This document shows positions 1-5,760 of a DNA stretch of 5,760 nt, one piece after another. Within the stretch, counting starts at the first letter, position 1. Every line of letters starts with the position of its first letter. Under the pieces are notes generated by a model that saw nothing but the letters and a program-made list of their open reading frames with translations, made no database searches and was not told the DNA's origin. Made by a program: the position numbers and the translations under genes. Source of the stretch: Paludibacteraceae bacterium (GTDB lineage Bacteria > Bacteroidota > Bacteroidia > Bacteroidales > Paludibacteraceae); contig JAGCMZ010000047.1 of the NCBI GenBank assembly GCA_017646225.1, forward strand, positions 1 through 5,760. Reading direction: 5' to 3'.

Positions 1-2292
1 AGTAGGATCAACAATACGCTCATTAACCCACAATTTATCTTCATAGGGAAGAAAACTTCTACACAAATCTCCAGGAATAATGTTGTTTACAATATCGTAT
101 ATCTTTTTTACTGTTACCTCTACTTTTACTTTTGGGCTTGGGCAGTATGTTTCTACTGCACTGCCGTCTTGGTCGTAAGATACGTAGTAAGTTCTAGTTG
201 GGTTTGTTTGGTTGTATTGGCTTACGTCAATATTTTGAGCTTCTGTAGCACTAAGTGCAGGCGCGTTTTCAGCATTACTTGTGTACCAAGTATAGGTTCC
301 AGTTGTGCTACGGTTGGTAATAAGGGTATTCAAATCCAACTTGGTGGTGCTAGGACACTCAAAATAATTTTCGACAGTTGGTTCTGGCGAGGCTTGACAG
401 TCACAGTGATAGGTAATTGTAATAGGATCAGATACGGCGGTAAGTGCATTACATCCCGTACCAGGTAAGCCTGTTCGAACGGATTCATTAACAGCTTGTT
501 CTGTTGCCCCTACCCATACTCGATACTCCATACCATCGCTGTATCGAGATGGATCTACAGAAATGGTAATATTGTCACGCAAATCAGTAGGTCCTGCAGA
601 CTCCCATTGACCCTCGGGATTTTTGAATTGGAAATGATAGTAAGGAGTACTAAAAAATTCGGTTAAATCGTATACAGCTAATGCTTCCAATAGCACTGGA
701 ACGTTGTTGCCTTGGCCACATACAGTTACAACGGGTTTGTAAGCATTGTCAGAATAAATCTGAATTTCAGGTCGACAAGCACTAAAAGTAATGTCGTCTA
801 CACCAATGTCATTACCAACAACGGTGCTTTCTGTTCCTTCGTAATTGTTTTTAATGGTAACAATAAATTTAGTGTAGTCGCCAGAATTAAATGATCTACC
901 AAAACGTTGCCATGGAGAGCCTGGGTTAAGATCGCCTGTCGGAATATCAAAGAAGGTGTTTGTTCCATTATTGCCTATACCCACTACCGATAAAGTGGCA
1001 TTTACAGGAGCTTGCCCAGAGGTATTATCTACGTTACAGATAAAGGCACTAAAATCATACACAGTATTGGAACATAGGGCATTATCATCTATTGTATAAG
1101 TAAATATTACTTTGGAATCTTTACCGCAATCTGCTAAGAAAAAGCCATCTTTGGCAGGATTTTGGCCCATACCACCGTCTTCCACGGGGCGTTGAGTATT
1201 TCCTCCTGTAATATGGCTAGAAGTCCAGTGTCCACCTTGTGATGGCACTTTTAGAATGGCATAACTATCAGGGGGGAAGGTGCCGCTTGCATAATTGTAA
1301 TCCGTAATGTCGTCTTCAACGGCATCTTGAAATTTAGCCCTGTTTGCACTCATCAACTTAATGATATTATCATTCTCAAGATCAAAGCTTTCGGTAAAAA
1401 TAGGAATCAAATCACCTGCTTTAGCACAGCAAACTACGGGACTGATAGCAACGTTGGTAGTGGTTCCAGCTGAGGTGGTTTTTTGAGTATAGAGAATCTC
1501 GGTACCTTTTTTAGCGCGATAATGCTTGGTTTCCAGTACAAGTACATCCATCGTAACACCTGTTTCGCCTGTAATGGGAGTCCAGGTAGTTTCTCCTGGG
1601 TTGCATTCTTCCCATGTAATAGGAGCAGAAAGCCCAACTGCTGTTAGTTTGGTTGTTTCGCCAGCGCAGACTTCAAAGCCTTGGCTCGAGGTTACCATTT
1701 TGGTGCATGGTCCAGATATACCTATATGTGTAAAATAAAAGGTTTGTGAGCCTTTGTTGTTGTACGAAGCATTATATGCAAAAGTTACAGTTGCTTGCGT
1801 TGTTTTCGCTGTGAAGGTCCATTCGTGGGGTCGACTTTGCACAGATGTTCCAAAACTAGGCCATTCTGGGCCACTTAGATTGCTTACGCCGCTAAAGCCC
1901 CTTTTTAATTGCATATCCTGTCCAGAAATTTTACCATTCAAGGTGAATGTATATTGTCTGTTAGGGACAAGATTATCCAATGTGATGGTAATTAATGTTC
2001 TACCGTCATTGTCGTTGTTGTAGCCAAACTCTGCTGCGCCGTTTACGACACGGTATTTCCCTTTGGCACCATTCACATTGCCTTCTTGAAAAACAAAGGT
2101 TGTGCTAATGCTACTAATGAATGGAGCATCCAAGTACGTTTCCTCAAAAGTCCACGAGGAGCTTGTAATTCCTGGGTTGGGTGTAAAGTTAATAGTGGAA
2201 GATTCGTTTATTGTTGTTTGCCCCCATGCAGCGCTGGTGCCTAACAATAAGAAGAACAATGTAAAGAGTAATGAATGCGCTCTTTTTGTCAT
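1..2292 (-). CDS. Secreted multidomain Ig-like/jelly-roll surface protein, 3' end outside window
   Basis: Reading the minus strand from the ATG at 2292-2290 gives 764 codons without a stop to the window edge; the C-terminus is missing. Residues 1-24 form a signal peptide (basic MTKR, a Leu/Phe-rich core, then A-W-G before Gln25), so the protein is exported. Residues about 26-193 look like a beta-rich jelly-roll module. Residues about 205-287 look Ig-like, opening with VCAGETTKL (Cys209). Residues about 295-506 form a second jelly-roll-like module, starting near IFTESFD and closing with NDIGVDDITFSAC (494-506). Two more Ig-like modules follow, about 507-632 (ending CDC at 630-632) and 640-735. 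There are 16 cysteines, including a Cys288-Cys289 pair. This architecture is known from large Bacteroidota exoproteins, often exported by the type IX system and carrying a C-terminal sorting or gliding-motility domain. That domain would lie outside the window, so T9SS export is inference. No catalytic motif was recognised; adhesion or cell-surface function is a guess. The reading frame and export are certain; the exact role is not. Confidence 0.9.
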   Translation of the reverse strand, partial: MTKRAHSLLFTLFFLLLGTSAAWGQTTINESSTINFTPNPGITSSSWTFEETYLDAPFISSISTTFVFQEGNVNGAKGKYRVVNGAAEFGYNNDNDGRTLITITLDNLVPNRQYTFTLNGKISGQDMQLKRGFSGVSNLSGPEWPSFGTSVQSRPHEWTFTAKTTQATVTFAYNASYNNKGSQTFYFTHIGISGPCTKMVTSSQGFEVCAGETTKLTAVGLSAPITWEECNPGETTWTPITGETGVTMDVLVLETKHYRAKKGTEILYTQKTTSAGTTTNVAISPVVCCAKAGDLIPIFTESFDLENDNIIKLMSANRAKFQDAVEDDITDYNYASGTFPPDSYAILKVPSQGGHWTSSHITGGNTQRPVEDGGMGQNPAKDGFFLADCGKDSKVIFTYTIDDNALCSNTVYDFSAFICNVDNTSGQAPVNATLSVVGIGNNGTNTFFDIPTGDLNPGSPWQRFGRSFNSGDYTKFIVTIKNNYEGTESTVVGNDIGVDDITFSACRPEIQIYSDNAYKPVVTVCGQGNNVPVLLEALAVYDLTEFFSTPYYHFQFKNPEGQWESAGPTDLRDNITISVDPSRYSDGMEYRVWVGATEQAVNESVRTGLPGTGCNALTAVSDPITITYHCDCQASPEPTVENYFECPSTTKLDLNTLITNRSTTGTYTWYTSNAENAPALSATEAQNIDVSQYNQTNPTRTYYVSYDQDGSAVETYCPSPKVKVEVTVKKIYDIVNNIIPGDLCRSFLPYEDKLWVNERIVDPT
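2221..2292 (-). other. Signal peptide of the minus-strand exoprotein
   Basis: The first 24 residues have a basic start (MTKR), an uninterrupted hydrophobic core at about residues 8-17 (LLFTLFFLLL), a polar GTS, and then the small-residue pattern A22-W23-G24 before Gln25. Ala at -3 and Gly at -1 fit signal peptidase I. There is no Cys at +1, so it is not a lipoprotein. A mature N-terminal Gln is common for exported Bacteroidota proteins. This also supports the ATG at 2292 as the true start. Confidence 0.88.
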
Positions 2293-2328
2293 AATATGTG
2301 TTGTTTAAGGTTTACAAATAGATTTCCT

Positions 2329-2346
2329 TTGGCTACTATAAGCCAA
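2329..2346 (-). repeat. Small inverted repeat in the exoprotein leader
   Basis: On the minus strand TTGGCT (2346-2341) and AGCCAA (2334-2329) form a perfect 6-bp stem around a 6-nt loop. It lies just downstream of the predicted transcription start. In RNA it could fold as a 5' hairpin affecting stability or translation; in DNA it could be an operator. It has no following T-tract, so it is not a terminator. Confidence 0.4.
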
Positions 2347-2354
2347 TATTCGGG

Positions 2355-2387
2355 CAAATTTACTACTTTTTTCGTAAATACGAGCAA
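2355..2387 (-). promoter_or_regulatory. Putative Bacteroidota-type promoter of the exoprotein gene
   Basis: On the minus strand, TAAATTTG at 2362-2355 matches the Bacteroidota -7 consensus TAnnTTTG exactly. A TTG at 2387-2385 lies 22 bp upstream, compatible with the -33 element. Transcription would begin near 2350, leaving a leader of roughly 55-60 nt before the ATG at 2292. The box match and spacing are seen in the sequence; activity is inferred. Confidence 0.55.
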
Positions 2388-2402
2388 TACTAGTACCTTA
2401 TT

Positions 2403-2431
2403 AACACAAAATCAGTACAAAATATTGTGTT
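2403..2431. repeat. Inverted repeat midway between the divergent promoters
   Basis: AACACAA at 2403-2409 and TTGTGTT at 2425-2431 are perfect 7-bp inverted arms separated by 15 bp. The element lies upstream of both candidate -7 boxes, a reasonable place for a regulator site, but arms of this length in AT-rich DNA can arise by chance. No known regulator consensus was recognised. Confidence 0.25.
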
Positions 2432-2454
2432 TGTTGATAAAAACACAGCATAAA

Positions 2455-2472
2455 TAGGCGGCAATACGCCTA
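2455..2472. promoter_or_regulatory. Inverted repeat upstream of the mutS -7 box, possible operator
   Basis: TAGGCG (2455-2460) and CGCCTA (2467-2472) are perfect 6-bp inverted arms around a 6-bp spacer. They are GC-rich islands in an AT-rich region and end 7 bp before the TAAATTTG box facing mutS. The element covers the place where a -33 TTG would be expected and is absent. A regulator binding site is possible; a hairpin is an alternative, though no clear U-tract follows it. Confidence 0.35.
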
Positions 2473-2479
2473 AAAATTG

Positions 2480-2487
2480 TAAATTTG
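2480..2487 (+). promoter_or_regulatory. Putative -7 box of the mutS promoter
   Basis: TAAATTTG matches the Bacteroidota -7 consensus TAnnTTTG exactly and faces mutS. No TTG lies 17-23 bp upstream, so the promoter is only half matched. If used, transcription would start near 2492-2494 and the leader would be nearly 80 nt long and include the whole 8-bp tandem repeat array. Confidence 0.4.
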
Positions 2488-2521
2488 TTACCTTGAATTT
2501 GTAAACAAGAAGAATGCTCAG

Positions 2522-2553
2522 TTAGTCGATTAATCGGTTGGTCGATTAGTCGG
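2522..2553 (+). repeat. Tandem array of four degenerate 8-bp units in the mutS leader
   Basis: Four consecutive octamers fit TTAGTCGR. The second has A at position 4 and the third has G at position 3; the last base alternates A, G, A, G, so the array can also be read as two 16-bp units. Copies start at 2522, 2530, 2538 and 2546. The array ends 17 bp before the mutS ATG and therefore probably lies in the mRNA leader. The unit length is not a multiple of three, but the array is outside the coding frame, so copy-number change would alter leader length or structure rather than the protein. Confidence 0.7.
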
Positions 2554-2570
2554 AGCAAAGCGACTTAATT

Positions 2571-5186
2571 ATGGCAAAACAGGCAGAAACGCCCATGATG
2601 GCGCACTTTTACGAGATGAAAAAGCAACACCCCGACGCAGTGCTGCTGTATCGTTGTGGCGACTTTTACGAAACCTACGGCGACGATGCTGTGTTGGCCT
2701 CGCAAATATTGGGTATTTCGCTTACTTACCGAAGCAAAAACTCGCCCAACCCCATTAGCATGGCAGGTTTCCCCTTTCATGCGCTCGATAATTACCTGCC
2801 TAAACTGGTGCGTGCAGGGCATCGTGTGGCCATTTGCGACCAGTTGGAAGATCCCAAACTTTGCAAAACCAAGCTGGTAAAACGTGGCATTACCGAGTTG
2901 GTAACCCCAGGTATATCGTACAACGATCAGTTGCTCGATAACAAATCCAACAACTTTTTATGCGCCTTGCATGTGCAAAAAAGCATGGTGGGAGCGGCCT
3001 TTTTAGACATATCGACGGGCGAATTTTTAGTAGCCCAAGGCGGCGAAGCCTATATTGCCAAGCTAATTAGCAGCTTTTCCCCCAAAGAAATTTTGTATGC
3101 TCCTGGCAAAGAGGTATGGGTCGATACCATGGCCGATTACAGCATCGCTCGTTTTAAAATGGACGATTGGATTTTTACGCCCGATGCTGCCCAAGGCCGT
3201 TTGAGCAAGCAATTTGAAGTAAAAAACCTAAAAGGATTTGGTATAGACGGTATGACCGAGGCCATTGTGGCAGCCGGAGCCGTATTGTTCTACCTAGACC
3301 AAACCCAACACTTCCAAACGGCACACATTAGCCGCATTGCCCGCGTAGCCGAAAATAATTTTGTATGGCTCGATAAATTTACCATTCGCAACTTGGAACT
3401 TTTTGGTAGCAACTACAGCGATGGCAAAAACTTTGTCGATGTGTTAGACCATACCCAAACCCCCATGGGCGCGCGTTTGTTGCGCAGGTGGGTGGCTTTC
3501 CCTTTAAAAAACGTGGCAGACATTGTGGCTAGACAAGAAATGGTCGAAGCCTTTTTCCGCGAACCCGAACTAAAAGATGCCTTGTTGCGCCAGTTGCCCC
3601 TCATTGGCGATATGGAGCGTTTGGTATCGAAAGTATCGGCAGGACGCATCAACCCACGCGAGGTGGTGCAACTCAAAACCGCCTTGTTTGCCATTGAACA
3701 CATACAAGCTTTGTGCAGTTCGTCGTCGTGCGATGCTTTGCGCGATATGGGCGATAAACTCCACCTATGTGCCGATATTCGCAACCAAATTGACCAATGG
3801 GTAGAGCTGGATCCGCCCATGGCTGTAAACAGGGGTGGTGTTATTAAAGCAGGCATCGATGCCGAATTGGATGAGTACCGCCGATTGGCGTATTCGGGCA
3901 AAGATTATTTGCTGCAAATGCAACAACGCGAGGCAGAGGCAACGGGCATTAGTAGCCTGAAAATCAGTTACAACAATGTGTTTGGTTACTACATTGAGGT
4001 GCGCAATACCCACAAAGAATCCGTTCCCGAAACCTGGATTCGCAAGCAAACCTTGGTCAATGCCGAACGCTACATTACCCCCGAACTCAAAGAGTACGAA
4101 GAAAAAATATTGGGTGCCGAAGAGCGCATTCTTATCATCGAAAACCGCTTGTTCCAAGAGCTATTGATGCAGCTGTTGGGTTGCACGCAAGCCTTGCAGG
4201 CCGATGCCGAAATCATCGCCCAAATGGATGTGCTGTGCAATTTTGCCGTTATCGCCGCCCAAAATAAATACAACCGACCCGTTATTACCGATTCCGATGT
4301 GTTGGAAATTAAAGGCGGTCGTCACCCCGTTATTGAACAGCAATTGCCTGTGGGCGAGCCTTATATCCCCAACGATGTGTACTTGGACAGCTCGTCGCAA
4401 CAAATCATCATCATAACCGGTCCTAACATGGCGGGTAAATCGGCCTTGCTAAGACAAACCGCTCTTATTACCCTAATGGCGCAGATAGGCAGTTTTGTGC
4501 CTGCCGATAGCGCACAAATTGGGGTGGTGGATAAAATCTTTACCCGTGTAGGAGCAGGCGATAACATTTCGATGGGCGAAAGTACCTTTATGGTAGAGAT
4601 GAACGAGGCCTCGAGCATCCTAAACAACCTATCCAATCGTAGTTTGGTCTTGTTCGATGAGTTGGGGCGTGGTACCTCTACTTACGATGGTATTTCGTTG
4701 GCGTGGGCCATTGTAGAGTACATACACGAGCACACAGCCCACAAAGCACGTACCTTGTTTGCTACCCACTACCACGAGCTAAACGAAATGGAAAAGAGTT
4801 TCGGCCGCATCAAAAACTTCCACATTACCGTAAAAGAGGCAGGTGGCAAGGTTATTTTCTTGCGCAAGTTGGCGCCTGGAGGCAGCGAACATAGCTTTGG
4901 TATTCACGTGGCCAAGTTGGCGGGCATGCCCAAAAGCGTGCTAAACCGTGCTGAGCAAGTGTTGGCATCGCTCGAAAGCCAAAACAGCCGCGAAAGCATT
5001 AGCAAACCCCTTACTGGTTTGGCAGAGAGCCGCGAGGGCTACCAATTGAGCCTATTCCAATTAGACGACCCCGTGCTTGCCTCCATCCGCGACGAAATCA
5101 AAAACGTAGATATCAACAACTTAACGCCCATCGAGGCCCTTAATAAACTCAACGAAATCAAAAAAATCATCACCGGAAAATCGTAA
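2571..5186 (+). CDS. mutS: DNA mismatch repair protein MutS
   Basis: MutS is the cytoplasmic ATPase that scans DNA, binds mismatches and small loops, and recruits MutL to start repair. The 871-residue length is normal for the family. The mismatch-binding domain (about 1-115) keeps the Phe-x-Glu wedge in GDFYE (Phe32, Glu34). The connector (about 125-250) and lever/clamp regions (about 265-560, with [11 protein letters not shown] at 497-507) follow. The ATPase domain shows Walker A GPNMAGKS (617-624), the SMGEST loop (667-672), Walker B with Asp696-Glu697 in [10 protein letters not shown], and the ATHYH switch histidine 733. QLSLF (825-829) fits a beta-clamp binding motif, and the last 40 residues resemble the C-terminal dimerisation helices. 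The ATG at 2571 places the domain I motifs at the usual distance from the N-terminus; it has no Shine-Dalgarno sequence. The protein looks intact. An extended-SDR gene follows after 22 bp, suggesting co-transcription. Cys29 before GDFYE, where Met, Val or Leu is common, is a small deviation. A MutS2 or MutS-like anti-recombination paralogue is excluded by the intact domain I. Confidence 0.98.
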   Translation: MAKQAETPMMAHFYEMKKQHPDAVLLYRCGDFYETYGDDAVLASQILGISLTYRSKNSPNPISMAGFPFHALDNYLPKLVRAGHRVAICDQLEDPKLCKTKLVKRGITELVTPGISYNDQLLDNKSNNFLCALHVQKSMVGAAFLDISTGEFLVAQGGEAYIAKLISSFSPKEILYAPGKEVWVDTMADYSIARFKMDDWIFTPDAAQGRLSKQFEVKNLKGFGIDGMTEAIVAAGAVLFYLDQTQHFQTAHISRIARVAENNFVWLDKFTIRNLELFGSNYSDGKNFVDVLDHTQTPMGARLLRRWVAFPLKNVADIVARQEMVEAFFREPELKDALLRQLPLIGDMERLVSKVSAGRINPREVVQLKTALFAIEHIQALCSSSSCDALRDMGDKLHLCADIRNQIDQWVELDPPMAVNRGGVIKAGIDAELDEYRRLAYSGKDYLLQMQQREAEATGISSLKISYNNVFGYYIEVRNTHKESVPETWIRKQTLVNAERYITPELKEYEEKILGAEERILIIENRLFQELLMQLLGCTQALQADAEIIAQMDVLCNFAVIAAQNKYNRPVITDSDVLEIKGGRHPVIEQQLPVGEPYIPNDVYLDSSSQQIIIITGPNMAGKSALLRQTALITLMAQIGSFVPADSAQIGVVDKIFTRVGAGDNISMGESTFMVEMNEASSILNNLSNRSLVLFDELGRGTSTYDGISLAWAIVEYIHEHTAHKARTLFATHYHELNEMEKSFGRIKNFHITVKEAGGKVIFLRKLAPGGSEHSFGIHVAKLAGMPKSVLNRAEQVLASLESQNSRESISKPLTGLAESREGYQLSLFQLDDPVLASIRDEIKNVDINNLTPIEALNKLNEIKKIITGKS

Positions 5187-5208
5187 CAATCGACGAACTA
5201 ATTATACA

Positions 5209-5760
5209 ATGACAAAAAAAACCGAATTATTAACTGGCGCTACAGGCAACATGGGTGGCGCAGGTTTAGCAGAATTGCTAAAAAAAACAGACCTATACAA
5301 CATTCGTTTGTTGGTGCGTCCCAGCAAAACCAACAAAAAGAAGTTGGCTTATTTAGAAGGTAATCCCAACGTTACCATCGTGTGGGGCGACCTTACCAAT
5401 TACGACCACATGCTAGAGGGCGTTACAGGCTCTGATATTGTACTGCACGTAGGGGGCATGGTATCGCCCAGTGCCGATTATTTTCCTAAACGTACCTTGC
5501 ACACCAACATTACTGCGGCCAAAAACCTAGTAAAAGCCGTGCTAGCCCAACCCAATGCCGATAACATTAAAGTGGTGTACATTGGCACCGTAGCCCAAAC
5601 GTCCGACCGCAACGAGCCCATCCATTGGGGACGTACTGGCGACCCCATTTGCATTAGTGTGTACGACCACTATGCCATGAGCAAAACCGAGGCCGAAAAA
5701 ATCATCGTAGAATCGGGCATTAAAAACTGGGTAAGTTTGCGTCAAACCGGTATTTTGTAC
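5209..5760 (+). CDS. NAD(P)-dependent extended SDR (epimerase/dehydratase family), 5' part
   Basis: The first 184 codons are present and the frame is open at the right edge. The N-terminus carries the Rossmann dinucleotide motif TGATGNMG (residues 9-16). Arg37 and Lys40 follow the second strand (LLVRPSK), where basic residues often favour NADP over NAD. GDLTN has Asp61, expected near the adenine ring. The catalytic set is visible as Thr127 in YIGTVAQ and Tyr155-x-x-x-Lys159 in YAMSK, typical of extended short-chain dehydrogenases acting on nucleotide sugars or related carbonyl or hydroxyl substrates. The substrate-binding C-terminal half is outside the window, so the reaction cannot be assigned. 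The segment from HVGGMVSP to SLRQTGILY resembles a conserved bacterial subfamily annotated only as NAD-dependent epimerase/dehydratase; this is from memory, not a search. The ATG at 5209 is the first in frame and puts the Rossmann motif at the expected place. It lies 22 bp after mutS with no terminator between, so it is probably the second gene of that operon. The protein has no signal peptide and is probably cytoplasmic. Confidence 0.9.
   Translation, partial: MTKKTELLTGATGNMGGAGLAELLKKTDLYNIRLLVRPSKTNKKKLAYLEGNPNVTIVWGDLTNYDHMLEGVTGSDIVLHVGGMVSPSADYFPKRTLHTNITAAKNLVKAVLAQPNADNIKVVYIGTVAQTSDRNEPIHWGRTGDPICISVYDHYAMSKTEAEKIIVESGIKNWVSLRQTGILY

Larger units (their letters stand above)
2293..2570. 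other. Divergent intergenic region between exoprotein gene and mutS
   Basis: This 278-bp AT-rich stretch separates two genes transcribed away from each other. No convincing coding frame was seen in it. It contains a promoter candidate for the minus-strand gene (2355-2387), a TAAATTTG box facing mutS (2480-2487), inverted repeats at 2329-2346, 2403-2431 and 2455-2472, and an 8-bp tandem repeat array at 2522-2553. Neither flanking start codon has a recognisable Shine-Dalgarno sequence, as is usual in Bacteroidota. Confidence 0.85.

Noticed and set aside
169..468. 99-codon plus-strand open frame
   Set aside because: It is antisense to the long minus-strand exoprotein frame, whose 764 codons and signal peptide are far better supported.
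1754..2023. 89-codon plus-strand open frame
   Set aside because: It is antisense to the first jelly-roll module of the exoprotein, with no recognisable motif or start context.
2275..2457. 60-codon plus-strand frame running through the divergent intergenic region
   Set aside because: It overlaps the signal peptide and the promoter of the minus-strand gene, and the translation is low-complexity with no family resemblance.
2455..2472. Inverted repeat read as a rho-independent terminator
   Set aside because: It has only a 6-bp stem and no T-tract after it on either strand, and both flanking genes point away from it, so no transcript would need to end there.
2522..2553. Tandem octamers considered as a CRISPR array or attachment site
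   Set aside because: The units are 8 bp with no spacers, and there are no cas, integrase or tRNA sequences nearby.
3413..3901. 162-codon minus-strand open frame inside mutS
   Set aside because: It lies wholly antisense to conserved MutS lever/core sequence and its translation has no recognisable domain; it is a by-product of mutS codon usage.
3765..4157. 130-codon minus-strand open frame inside mutS
   Set aside because: It is antisense to MutS residues 399-529, which are under clear protein-level constraint; the product looks like no family.
5542..5745. 67-codon minus-strand open frame
   Set aside because: It is antisense to the SDR gene across its catalytic Tyr-x-x-x-Lys region; the sense frame is clearly the real one.

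Overview
The window looks like a piece of a Bacteroidota chromosome, most likely Bacteroidales-like or a close relative. Four things point there. The MutS sequence is of Bacteroidota type ([13 protein letters not shown]alker A region, 871 residues). No gene has a Shine-Dalgarno sequence. Matches to the Bacteroidota promoter box TAnnTTTG sit between the divergent genes. A long secreted protein has the modular beta-rich, Ig-like architecture common in type IX-secreted proteins of this phylum. Genus cannot be read from the sequence.

Layout: positions 1-2292 are one uninterrupted minus-strand reading frame, open at the left edge. It encodes the first 764 residues of a signal-peptide-bearing, cysteine-containing multidomain surface or secreted protein. 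Positions 2293-2570 are an AT-rich divergent intergenic region. It holds a good promoter candidate for the minus-strand gene, a partial one for mutS, several inverted repeats, and a degenerate tandem array of four 8-bp units ending 17 bp before the mutS start codon. Positions 2571-5186 hold a complete mutS gene. After a 22-bp gap comes the start of an extended SDR (NAD(P)-dependent epimerase/dehydratase family) gene at 5209, which runs off the right edge.

Functionally, mutS (mismatch recognition ATPase) and the SDR gene share strand and spacing and are probably co-transcribed. No biochemical link between them is evident. The exoprotein gene is divergently transcribed and appears functionally unrelated. 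No RNA gene, CRISPR array, insertion sequence or phage gene was seen. No clearly new system is present; the most unusual item is the 8-bp tandem repeat in the mutS leader.
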